Origin: Cerrena zonata
Taxonomy: Eukaryota; Basidiomycota; Agaricomycetes; Polyporales; Cerrenaceae
DNA length: 64,000 nt
Assembly (NCBI GenBank): GCA_038087015.1
Contig: JASBNA010000010.1
Location: 62,001-126,000 of the forward strand
Direction: 5' to 3'
The position numbers were made by a program, and so were the translations under genes. Below, piece by piece: positions 1 to 9,929 of the stretch; the first letter of the stretch is position 1; each line of letters begins with the position of its first letter. The notes beneath the pieces were generated by a model. The model had not been told where the DNA came from and made no database searches. It saw only the letters and a program-made list of their open reading frames with translations.

Positions 1-2359
1 AATCAGAGAATAAAGGCAGAGATTATGATATCAACTTACAGGTTGGTAGGGCACCTGGTCCATGCTGGCATGGAGTCGACCGGTGAGTTTCTGGTTGAAC
101 TTGAGATTCCTCTGCCATTCCTTAACCTTGTAGGGCTTGGCCTTACCCTCCCAGATTTGCTGAAGATGATTGGTGAACCAAATCTCACATTGGATCATCC
201 AATGCTCGACGCCCAACCCAGAGGCTTGCCAAGTAGCAGATTTTGGCCACCAAGACACATCTGCGGTCTGGTCCCTCCCATGCCCTGAACAAAGAGTGTG
301 AAAATGAGTATTAGAAAAATATCAAAATATGATCAACTTACCGGTGTAGACTCTGTACACCCCACAGATCGACTCCATAATACCGGTATCCACAAACTCA
401 TAATAACGATATGTTTGTGGTGCCACCTCGATCCGCTGATATGCACAGACCGTGTCCTCAGTGTCAACGTTGGCGATGTTGGCAAGGGACACTCTAGACT
501 CAAGAGCCAGCCGCCAAGTGATGCCGCCTTCAGCAAGGGCATATCTTGCTACTGCAGGATCGCTCAAGATGTTCAGCCGACGACTGATATAGGTCTTGTA
601 GTCTTCATCTGTGAAGATGTAATTTGCAGCACAAATTGGCAGCTGGTATATGTGGGGGACAAAACTCATAGCTGAGGGTGAGGTGGGCTCCTTGGTCCAG
701 ACAATATTGAATCCAATCCCTCTCTCTATCAGCTCGTGGATGATCTGCTTGTTTGATGGTCCCCATCCCCTGCGGAGCATCTCTTTGAAGGAGGTTTGGC
801 AAGACATTGCAAGGGTCCAGCTACATGCGGTGCTGGACGTGGTGCTGATTGGGGTGTGCAGCTTATCTCCCAGAGTAAACAATGGTCGGATGATGTGACC
901 CCACCGGTTGTATTTATTTTTGAAGGCCTCGCTATTCATATGGCAGTCAGAGATAGCCAAGGGCATCTGTTGCCCGCTGGTGATGGCCTGCCAGAAGTCC
1001 TCAAGACGTTGTATGAGCTGAGGATCCCGAAATTCAAACTCCTTTGCTGCAGCATCCTGTGCTATGGCTTGGAGAAGCAACATTGTCCCAGCAGGGATAG
1101 GAAATGCATCTGCAGCCACATTGAGCTGCAGAGGGAGTTTGGGGAGCCCTTAAATCCCATAATAGTAGTGAGCAACATACATGAAAGGCTTCATTCTTGA
1201 CCAAGTATAATATTAGACGTCCCACTCGCCCTGAGCGGGAACAATGGTGTCTTGATAGGCGGTGATGGGTTCGAGTTGAGGTGGTGGTTGCTGGGGGAGG
1301 GGGACTTGGGGGAACTCGTTTGGTACAAGTTCAGCGGCGTTGTAGTCATCCTCTGCATCCTTGATGGGCGCGACGTTGTCAAAGAGGTCCCATTCATCAG
1401 TGAACATATCGTAATTTCGCTGATTTGGTTGATATTCTTGGAAGACAGCCTCTTTATCAGCCTTTGGAACAGGCTTGTGTATGAACCATGGCTCCACCTC
1501 AATCTCCTCCCAGATAAACACTTTGGACTTTGCAAAGAGACGCCTTCCCCGTTCTTGCATGGTTGCCAGCCGCTCTCCTGAGATCTTCCTCAGGTCCCAC
1601 TTTGCATTTGCCGCTGTACGTTGTTCAAAGAATTCCTGGGGACCAATTATCTCCTTCTTCTGTTCCACTGCTTTCACCTCCAACATCTGGTCATATGGAT
1701 CAGGGTCAAAGTCAGGTCCTCGATGATCGTAGCCATATTGCAGCTCCTGAGGAGGAGCTCAGGAAGGACCTGGGGCAGATGTTTGGTATCGGCATTGGAC
1801 AGATTGGATTGCCTCCTTTGATAGAGCAAGTGTAGCAGCCAAATCGCTAGGAGGCTTGCTACCCTTAGGATATGCAAGCCAGACGGGGGTATTGGCATTA
1901 AGGAAAATGTAGAGGAAATTGAGGAGCTGCCAATTGCCCTGTGTTGACATAAATGCCTCAGCAGGGAAGGGCATCAGTGAAGTCGATGAGAATATGGCTA
2001 GTGAGGATTTTGTCTTGCCAGAAAGGAGGGCATCGTGGCCTCTGGGCATTGAGGACTTGATACCAAGGAGGAGGGAATGCTGTACCGGCCTGGAATGATG
2101 CAGCAATCAATGCTGCATAGTGACCTGAGGAGAAAGCGATGTACTCAGTGAGCACAACATCTGGCTTCATTGTCAGTTGCAAAGACAGCACTGTAGCTAG
2201 TGGAGGCCGCAGATGGTGGAGGACAGGTGTGTAATGGGGCAAAGTGCAAGAAAGTGTTCTAGAGAACTCGACGCATCCACAGAAGGAGCTGGTCAAGGTT
2301 ACCCCAAACCTTACAGACATCGGCCTTCAGTTTGTACCCACCCTGGACTCGCTCAATAG
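1..2359. repeat. Segmental duplication, copy 1 (continues left of the window)
   Basis: This stretch reappears in the same orientation at 20468-22826, at a constant offset of 20467. I found one difference, an A/G at about 2220 (22687 in the other copy), which changes one residue in an open frame on the minus strand. Homology stops after 2359, where this copy meets an F-box/LRR-like gene and the other copy continues into more of its own gene. The left end lies outside the window. Confidence 0.95.
31..2320 (-). pseudogene. Decayed multi-exon gene of unknown family (repeat family P), copy 1
   Basis: The minus strand holds protein-like blocks separated by short introns and stops: 2320-1759, 1686-1213 (acidic, proline-rich C-terminal part), 1170-322 and 258-31. 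An intron between 342 and 285 begins GTAAGT and ends TTCAG. A TAA sits in frame just before the 322-1119 block, and the diverged copy at 35.5 kb has a TAG at the same codon, so a Gln codon may have been lost in both. I do not recognise the family. It occurs at least three times here (also 20418-23151 and 34993-37840), so it is probably carried by a mobile or repeatedly duplicated unit. Confidence 0.5.
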
Positions 2360-2409
2360 AGTTAACATTGATCCTAGATCATCATATACATAACAGACAT
2401 CCCTGGTCT

Positions 2410-3733
2410 AAACAATTGGGACCACTTTATCTTCTACAGCAGAAAGATCAGGACCTTGCACTGCTACTCTGGTTTCGGTCTAGAGTATATCTACAATCTC
2501 CTCCCTCACTCCCCACCTGGCATACGTTTGCTTCCCAATCTCAAACATCTTATCTGGACCATACCCAACTTAGAGAACTGGTCATTGGTCTTCCTCTTCA
2601 TTTCTTCCACTCTTGTCAGAGTCGATGTCACTATTCCTACTGCATACGATGCATTGAGGTTCATGGATATCCTCTGTGACAATGTACCCAAGATCCAGGT
2701 CATCAACTTTGACTACCCCAAGAATCTTCTTCCATTGCTCATATCGCAGGAGATGCAACTCAAGCTTAATGGCATGGTTACCTCATTGCGTAGAGTCACC
2801 CATTTGCAACTTACCACTGTTCCTGCGGGGATCACCATCTCTATCAGCGCTCTCCGGGTACTCTCTCTCTTTGAACACCTCCAACATCTCAAGATTGAGA
2901 TCACCGAGGAGCCATACGCATCCTCCACCTCCTACCTATTTCCACACAGTGCATTCCAGTGCATAAAGGCAATGAAGGCCCCACAACTCTCACGTCTCTG
3001 CATCCAGTCATTCTGCTATGTCCACCCGACAGATGTCACAGCTTTGATTGCTGCTATATCTACTCATTCCACTCTCACTGAGCTGGAAATAGCAAACCTA
3101 GGTCAATGCAACAACCCTGACAATCCAGCTGTGGAGGAGGAGGAGGAGGATGACAATGATGACAATGATGACAATGAACTCAGGATACTCCCACTCAACC
3201 ACCACAGAATCACCCCCCTTTTCTTTCTCACAAAGCTTCAGTCATTCAAGCTGTTGGGGTATACTCTTTCCTTCAGTAAAGACACTATCGACACTCTAAC
3301 CCAGTCCTGGTGCAAACTCCGTACCATCATCATTGATGACCTTCACGAGCCCAATCCACTCTTCCTTGTTGACTTCTCAGACTATCACTGCTTTTTTATT
3401 CACTGCCCCGACCTCTCCTTCATCAAAATTCCCTTCTATTGCAATTACCGATATAGGCGCCACTTGCCACCTAGTCATGGCAATGAAGAGGAGGGCATGT
3501 CGGTAGTTATCGATCTCGCTGGATGCAAGGTGGACAATCCTTTGTTAACCTCCATTGGTTTGATCATTATCTTTGGGACCTTGGTGACAGTTCAGGAGCA
3601 GGACAATCAGTATATATCACATAACTTACGTATGCTCCGCAACCACCTAGCACTCCATGGGTTCTTTGCTTGGGAGTATATCAACATTGAAGAGTGGGCG
3701 ATGCATGAGCCTGCTCCTATTGATATATTGTAG
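2410..3733 (+). pseudogene. F-box/LRR-like protein gene, 5'-truncated
   Basis: An open frame runs to a TAG at 3731-3733; in-frame coding can be followed upstream of its first ATG (2456) to about 2410. The protein is a series of Leu/Ile-rich repeats with LPNLKHL, FEHLQHLKI and LTELEI type motifs, as in the LRR half of the large basidiomycete F-box families that pick substrates for SCF ubiquitin ligases. An acidic Glu/Asp/Asn run lies at about residues 226-241. No F-box is visible: the N-terminal part is missing, and the break coincides with the edge of the duplication at 2359. Function is inferred from repeat style only. Confidence 0.5.
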
Positions 3734-3823
3734 CTATTTCTCTCTCAATGTTTATGTTCTAGATCTTTCAATTTATGTAGAGATACAAGTTTTCACAATC
3801 AATCTGAGACATATATCTATGGT

Positions 3824-5140
3824 CTACTGACTAGTACTTTCAGCATCCATAGCACTCTGGTCCTCATCCAGGTTGATCTCTCGTAAACGCTTGATCTCAG
3901 ACTCCTCAAGGTCCTCTGCCTCTGTAGCATATCCAATCTTGCGCTTAACTCGATATGTAGGTCTTGAACTGCTTGTTGTCAATGCTGCAATAGAGGAACT
4001 GATTGCATCCTTTGTAAATCCTGGTTTTAGATATAGAACGATAATGAGTCAGATTGAGGTTCTTACATTTTCAACCACCCGATCAAGAATACATATCGAC
4101 TGAAGCTTTGGGATCAGTCTATACTTGGTGGGTCCTGTTGGAACAGTGCTGAATGTGCACTGAACCTCAACTAGGTGACCAAGACGTATGGCCTGAGGCT
4201 TGATGGCATTGTAGATCCTATATAAATGTGAGTAGCATCTCTTGGAGATAGAACAATGACTTACCACTTGTCCTTTTTCAACAGCCGCTCAAAGTACTGG
4301 ACTTGATTGTTTGACGTATACATCCCACCTTCAACACTAGCCAATATCCCTAATGGATCTACATCCCTGGAGATAGGTGTTACCTTTTGATCTTCCATAT
4401 CGCGAAAGTGTGTAAAATACCGATTGCTGAAGAACAGCAACGGTGATCCATGGTCTGTACGGTATTCTATCTCTGACAGGGTTGCACCAGAGATGTGATC
4501 CCCAAAGACCCGGTGAATGCAGCTCAACCCCTCTAAAAACACATCAAATTCTTTGCATCCAAGACCAGAGAGTCCGACGCTCTGGACAGCGCTCAGAGGT
4601 CTTGATCCTAGGCTATTGAAGCTAAGTTTTCTCACATATATTGTATAGAAATGGGAAAACTTACCTTGATGCTTGATAGATTGGAGGCAAGCTGGCTTTC
4701 ACCAAATACCCTTGAGCATATAGAACAACCTCTTCGACAGCTGTGGGGTCCTCTGGAGAGGGATGAAAGACCAGATCCATAGTCTGATTGCTATTCAGAC
4801 TTAGGACAGTTGTTGCAATCCTAGCCATGTCTGCCTAAATAGCTAGATAAGTCAGAGGTCATCTCACACAGGTTTGTTAAATCACCTTGGCCATAGTGGA
4901 CAGCTGCTTACGCTGTTCATCTAGACTTTGTGTAGCAATACTTTCAAAGAACTTTTCTAGGTGCTGCTCTGTAGTCTACTTAGAAAAGCATAGCAAGCTG
5001 CTAGACTGAACATACTGTATTGTTCCAAATTGCCAAAGAGGTGGGGAAGATGGCTGTTCATATTTGTTCAAGAGATCAAGAATATCTTTCCAAGTGGACA
5101 GCTAGACGAAGGCAAGGTTCCAGTTCATCTTTCCTGACAT
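3824..5140 (-). CDS. Unknown multi-exon protein, divergent from the 5400 gene
   Basis: Minus-strand exons can be joined through short introns with GT...AG ends. The central exon (about 4632-4262) and its neighbours stay in one frame, and the last exon ends at a TAG at 3824-3826. The C-terminus is Lys/Arg/Glu-rich (VKRKIGYATEAEDLEESEIK). No known domain is recognised. Near the N-terminus the frame starting at ATG 5140 meets TAG at 5102-5104, and a second TAG follows unless a 40-bp intron that breaks the frame is used. So either the start lies elsewhere or two CAG codons have become TAG. It lies head to head with the gene at 5400, about 260 bp away. Confidence 0.5.
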
Positions 5141-5399
5141 GTTTTTGCTTACTCTAGCATATACTATATGTATTTAAGATATACACCCGTTAGGCTGACT
5201 CATTTTGTCTCTAGATAATATATGATCCCGCATTGTCCACGTCAGCTCTTTTCCATTGGCTGTTTTTAAAATGGTGCCATCTGGATTTTCATCTCAGTAT
5301 CAATTATAAGACTTTTTGTCTAGTCGAGGTCTCCTTGGAGCTTTCTTTCGTCTACTCTCTGCTTTCAGTCTACCTCTTTGTGATTTGATTCCTTTGAAG
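5141..5399. promoter_or_regulatory. Shared upstream region of two divergent genes
   Basis: This 260-bp stretch separates the start regions of the minus gene (5140) and the plus gene (5400). It contains an AT-rich TATAAG at about 5306 and CT-rich blocks at 5325-5395 just before the plus-strand ATG, which is common upstream of fungal genes. The role is inferred from position only. Confidence 0.3.
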
Positions 5400-5607
5400 A
5401 TGGCACCTCGGTATGTGTTTTACTATTATCTGTTGTCAAGTCTTGCTGATAGTAGATGCTCTAGCGGTAGTGGCAAGAAATCTGTCAAGGCTGCAAGGAC
5501 TACTAGGGCCAAACGGTCCCCAGTGCCTGCAACACCCAGCCCTGCTGGCAGGTATGTATCTATCTTTCTCTTTGCCTATCTTTGCTATACTTAGCTGTTG
5601 CAGCGTT
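5400..5607 (+). pseudogene. 5' exons of an unknown gene, cut off by a copia insertion
   Basis: ATG 5400 opens a tiny exon (MAPR) followed by a GTATGT...AG intron and a basic exon (SGKKSVKAARTTRAKRSPVP) that ends at about 5551. A second GTATGT intron ends in TTGCAG at about 5603, and the copia LTR starts at 5608, four bases into the third exon. Both introns are phase 2, like most introns in the downstream piece (about 9900-12248), which supports one original gene. The basic start suggests a nuclear or nucleic-acid-binding protein, but no domain is recognised. Confidence 0.5.
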
Positions 5608-5706
5608 TGTTAAACTTCATGTTTTGGTGATGTTCCACCTTATCTATTCTATCTTTTGACTTCATAAACGGACTCTGTAGACACTCAGCTCCCTGTAGCA
5701 CCTCTC
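5608..5706 (+). repeat. Truncated 5' LTR of the Ty1/copia element
   Basis: Starts TGTTAAACTTCATG and matches 9538-9636 with few changes. After about 5706 the similarity stops and gag coding begins at once, so most of the LTR, the primer site and the start of gag have been deleted. Confidence 0.85.
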
Positions 5707-5710
5707 TACA

Positions 5711-6165
5711 TTGGTCCAGCTGGTCAACAAACTCGACAAGAACACGCTTTTGCAGGCCTTCATCACTGAGGACATCAATCTGAAGCGCAGGGTCGAGTCT
5801 GGCAACTCCTCTGTTGCCTCTGCCCTCTCTGCAAGTGTTGTTTCGACCGCTGTCTGTGCATTCTGCTCGCTCCCAGGCCATTCCATCGACTCCTGCTTCC
5901 GTTTCCGTGAGGCCAAGGCTTCTGCATCGAAGGAGGCCCAGGAGAAGCGTCAGAAGCGTCAGGAAGGTGGCAGAAAGCGTCCCCAGAAGGCCAACATCGC
6001 CCAGGACCAGCAGACACCCTCTGCTTCGGTCCAGGAGGTCCAGGAGTTTGCTGGTAGTGCAAGTGCTTCCTCTGATCCCTCCTCGCTCTATTCGCCTCTA
6101 GACGTCATTGCTGACGCTTTGTGGACTGCAGACACAGGGGCTACTTCTCATATGACCCCCATCGT
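5711..6165 (+). pseudogene. Ty1/copia gag C-terminus and start of protease
   Basis: The frame encodes the end of a copia Gag with a CX2CX4HX4C zinc knuckle (CAFCSLPGHSIDSC, about 5852-5893), then a basic Gln/Lys/Ser linker, then the aspartic protease active site ADTGATSHM at about 6127. The frame breaks near 6165; protease-like sequence continues in a different frame at 6165-6300. The N-terminus of Gag is missing because the element is deleted just downstream of its 5' LTR. Confidence 0.85.
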
Positions 6166-6298
6166 CACTGGCTTCGCAATTACAAGCCCTTTCGCACTCC
6201 CATTCGCCTCGCCAACAACACCATCGTCTTCAGTGCTGGAGTGGGGTCTGTACGCTTTACACCGCGTTCTGAGGGGTCGAGATTGCGTCCTGTAGAGT

Positions 6299-7440
6299 TT
6301 GCACATCCCAGTGTTGAAAACCAACCTCCTATCTCTCCTGTATCTCGTTAGAATGCATTCCTTTCATGTGCACATCCACAACGACCGAATGGACTTCAAA
6401 CTGCATGGGCAGCTTGCATTTTTTGCTCCCATTGACTCCAACAATATCGCTTTCCTTGCTGGAGATGTCATCCCTCTCAGCTCCTTCGAAAATGCCGCTC
6501 TTGCCTCCACTCTGCCTCTCAGCCTATCCCTCTGGCATCGTCGACTAGCTCACCACAACATCGATGGTGTCAAAGCCCTCATCCACCAGAAACTGGCCAC
6601 TGGAATCACCATCCACTCTGAGGGTGTTGCTGACCCCATCTGTGAGCCTTGTTTTGCCGGCAAGATGCATGCCAATCCCTTCCCCTCGTCGACCACAGAG
6701 CTCTCTTCTGCTTGTGAAGTTGTCCATTCTGACCTCCATGGTCCCCTAGATGTCCAGACCTTTGGTGGCTATCGCTATTGGATCACCTACATTGATGGGA
6801 AGTACAAGTACCGAGTTGTGGTGCTTTTGAAAGCGAAATCCCAGCAGTTTTCCACTTTCAAGCTCTACCATGCCTATGTGCACAACAAAGGCTTCCGGAT
6901 CGGTGTTTTGCAGGACGATAAGGGTGGCAAGTACATGTCCAAAGAGATGGACGAGTACTGCATTGACCACGGCATTGTCAGACGCCATACAACCCGGAAT
7001 CGGCCTCAGCAGAATGGAGTTGCTGAACGCTTCAATCGGCTCCTCTCTGAGCGCATTACTTGCATGCTTTCGGAATCAAATTTGCCGCGTCAGTTCTGGG
7101 GTGAGGCCCTCCATTCCTTCGTCCACAGCATTAACCGCTGTCCGACTTCCTCCCTTCGCGGTCTTACACCCTTTGAGGGATTCCATGGCAAGAAACCGGA
7201 CCTTTCTCATCTCAGGGTGTTTGGATGCATTGCGTATGTTCATGTGCAGAAGGACAAGTGTGTGGCTCTAGGGCCTCACATGGAGAAATGTGTGTTTATT
7301 GGTTATCCGGATGGTTATAAGGGCTGGAAGTTTTACAATCCGACAACGAGGAAGGTAGTTATCTCAGAGTGTGCTGAATTTGATGAACGCTTCTACCCAG
7401 GTCTCAAAAAGTCGATTTCTTTGCCCCTGCCCTCCCAAGC
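6299..7440 (+). pseudogene. Ty1/copia GAG-pre-integrase and integrase
   Basis: Open for about 380 residues. The order is GAG-pre-integrase (LWHRRLAHHNIDGV, then CEPCFAGKMH), then the integrase core with Asp in VVHSDLHGPL, a second Asp in LQDDKGGKYM where most copia elements have a SDNG motif, and Glu in QQNGVAERFNR. The second motif is therefore atypical. The IN C-terminal motif FGCIAYVH and VFIGYPDGYKGWKFY follow. The frame is continuous here but is cut off from the protease and RT by frameshifts. Confidence 0.9.
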
Positions 7441-7990
7441 TGTCTCTGACACCCCTGCATCGTCCACTTCATCCCTTCCTGCTTCCTCTGTGATGCCTTG
7501 GTTCTTGAGCCTCCTCTACAACTGGCTCCTGGGCAGAATAACCCTGCTGTCCCACCGCATCCAGCTCTTCCACTCGCTCCTGACATTGCCCCTGCACTCC
7601 CAGAGCCTCAGGACAACAGACCGCTTGCCCAGAGACATCCACAGTGCTCTCACATCCAGTCTCATCCTTCTGGCCTCCCTGCTGCTGCTGCTGCCCCTCG
7701 TGTTGCTTCCAACTCTCCCTCACCTTCTCCAGGCCCTGCGCCTCACTCTTCCTTGCCACCTGCCTCACCAGAGCCTCAGGATCTGCCTCCTGCACCGACG
7801 GTCACACAGGCAGATTGAATGCAGGCAAGCCCCCTGGTGACTGGTGGAAACCTTGCTCTCCATCTCCTGCTGACACTGATTCTGAGCCTGAGGATGATGA
7901 TCCTGAGATCGCATTTGCTGCCTCCAGCGGTGATGCTGATCCCTTGTCTTTTGCAGAGGCTATGAAGCATCCTGAGGCCTCTCAGTGGCG
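7441..7990 (+). pseudogene. Copia integrase-RT linker, frameshifted
   Basis: A Pro/Ala/Ser/Gln-rich linker is readable in pieces in two frames (about 7498-7818, then 7850-8036), including an acidic SEPEDDDPEIAFA block. Such low-complexity linkers between integrase and reverse transcriptase are normal in copia elements. At least one frameshift separates it from the integrase frame. Confidence 0.6.
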
Positions 7991-8985
7991 TGAAGCAGCA
8001 CTCACAGAATTCAACAATCTCGTCGCAAACAGCATCTGAGAAACCTGTCCTCTTCCTGCTGGAAAGTGAGCTATTGGGTGCAAATAGGTGTTCAATACAA
8101 AGCGGCATGCAGATGGCTCCCTGGAGCGGTACAAGGCCAGACTTGTCGCCAAGGGCTATAACCAACGCCCTGGGTATGACTATGTCGAAACCTTTGCCCC
8201 CACAGTGCGGATGGCAACGATTAGGACGGTTTTGGCTCTTGCTGCCACTGAGGACCTTGAGCTGCACTCCCTGGACATCTCTCAGGCATTCATCAACGGT
8301 GATTTGGACACTGAGATCTACATGCAGCAGCCTGAGGGCTTCCAGAGCGGTGGTGAAGGCCATGTCCTTCGCCTTGTCAAGGCCTTGTATGGTCTGAAAC
8401 AGGCAGGACGACTCTGGAACCAGAAACTCCATTCTACCCTTGATTCCCTTGGTTTTGCACGTCTCAAGTCAGATCCCTCTGTCTATGTCTATGCCAAGGA
8501 CGAGGTGCGCATTATCATCCCCATTTTCATCGATGATATCACCATTGCTGCGACGTCCAAGGCCTCTATCGACCAGACCGTCCAGGACCTCCAGAAGCAC
8601 TTCAAACTTCGAGATTTGGGTCCCACCAGCTACCTACTAGGCATCAAGATCACCAGGGATTGTCCAAACCGCTCGCTGTCACTCTCCCAGCGTCAGTACA
8701 TCATCAACATGCTTGACTGCTTTGGTTTCAGTGAGTGCAACCCCGTCTCTACTCCCATGGAGCCTGGACTACGCCTCTCACCTGATCTGGGTGCTCAAAC
8801 ACCTCAGGAAAGCACAGAGATGACCGCTTTGCCCTACATCAATGCTGTGGGTGCTCTGATGTATCTGGCTACCTGTACTTGACCAGATATCGCCTACACT
8901 GTCTCCCAGCTTGCTCGCTTCAACTCCAATCCAGGGAAGGCGCACTGGCAGGCTGTAAAGTACCTCTTTCACCATCTGAGGCACC
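7991..8985 (+). pseudogene. Ty1/copia reverse transcriptase (RVT_2), with in-frame stops
   Basis: One frame carries ERYKARLVAKGYNQ, DISQAFINGDL, LYGLKQAGRLWN and the catalytic box as FIDDI (copia consensus YVDD). In-frame stops lie at 8037-8039, 8067-8069, 8085-8087 and 8880-8882. The last precedes PDIAY, where an Arg (CGA) is usual; 8067 also fits CGA to TGA, and 8037 and 8085 fit Trp codons. A 1-base frameshift near 8980 separates RT from RNase H. The element cannot make Pol. Confidence 0.9.
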
Positions 8986-9492
8986 ATGGATCTTTGCCTC
9001 ACCTACAGGCCTGGAGACCGCTCTGAGCTCTTCCAGGTCTACTCTGATGCTGACCATGCTGGTGAGAAGCCCAAGATGCGTTCAACTGGTGGCTATCTGG
9101 TCAAGATTGGCTCTGGAGCGGTCGACTGGTCCTCCAAGCTGCAGCCCATGGTCGCTTTATCGACCACAGAGGCTGAGTACATTGCTGCATGTGAGGCTGG
9201 CGAGGAGATCCTCTGGATGCGTCACCTGCTTGGTGAACTTGGCTACTCCCTTCCATCTTCCTCCACCCTCTTCATCGACAACCTCAGTGCTGTCAGTGTT
9301 GCCAAAAACCCTGAGCACCATGGTCGAATGAAACACCTCGACTTGCGCTATCACTGGCTGAAGGATACTGTTGAAAGCGGTCTGATTGTGCCTACACACC
9401 TTGCTGGAGTGCTGATGCCTGCTGACATGCTGACCAAGTCCCTGCCTCGAGCCAAGGTTGAGGAATTCCGGTCTATGATGGGTTTGGAGTGA
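8986..9492 (+). pseudogene. Ty1/copia RNase H
   Basis: Readable from FQVYSDADHAG through STTEAEYIAAC, LFIDNLSAV and the HLDLRYHWLKD block to a stop at 9490-9492. These are the copia-type RNase H signatures with the catalytic Asp/Glu residues in place. This 3' part is the best preserved, but it is out of frame with RT. Confidence 0.9.
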
Positions 9493-9528
9493 CACCAGGT
9501 CCAGGGGGAGTTTCAGAGGTGCAACATC

Positions 9529-9537
9529 AAGGGGGAG
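9529..9537 (+). other. Copia polypurine tract
   Basis: The run AAGGGGGAG lies directly before the 3' LTR start TGTTAAAC at 9538, the expected position of the plus-strand primer. Confidence 0.75.
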
Positions 9538-9840
9538 TGTTAAACTTCGTGTTTTGGTGATGTTCCACCTTATCTATTTTATCTTTTGACTTCATAAACG
9601 GACTCTGTAGACACTCAACTTCCAGTAGCACTTTTCCCCTTTGCTCTAGCTTCAGTATTTAGTGCTCCACCTAATGCAGGGTGGACTTGTGTTTCATTTC
9701 GCTTTTCTTCGCTTATTGCCGAGCCCTCAGCGCTTAACTCGGCTATAGCCGAGTTCTCCTTCCTATCTAGTATGCCTGGTCGCTTTCAGGGCTCTCTAAC
9801 TGCTCTCATTGTGTTCCAGGCAAGTATTGTAATTCCCTCT
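9538..9840 (+). repeat. 3' LTR of the Ty1/copia element (right end not exact)
   Basis: Starts TGTTAAACTTCGTG after the polypurine tract and matches the 5' remnant for about 98 bp, after which the 5' copy is deleted. The right edge is not fixed, because only one full copy is present and I find no clear 5-bp target duplication. A partial tandem repeat (CTCATTGTGTTCCAG twice, at about 9805 and 9853) lies near the likely end. Confidence 0.6.
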
Positions 9841-9929
9841 CAATCTAACTGTTCTCATTGTGTTCCAGAGCATTTGTGTGTCCCCCAGGTTGATATATTC
9901 CCTGGTTTGAGTCACCCTTTAACAGTGTT

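Noticed and set aside
322..1200. Plus-strand frames opposite the family P gene (e.g. 796-1200)
   Set aside because: The minus strand has the longer frames, matching splice signals and homologous copies; the plus frames are shadows.
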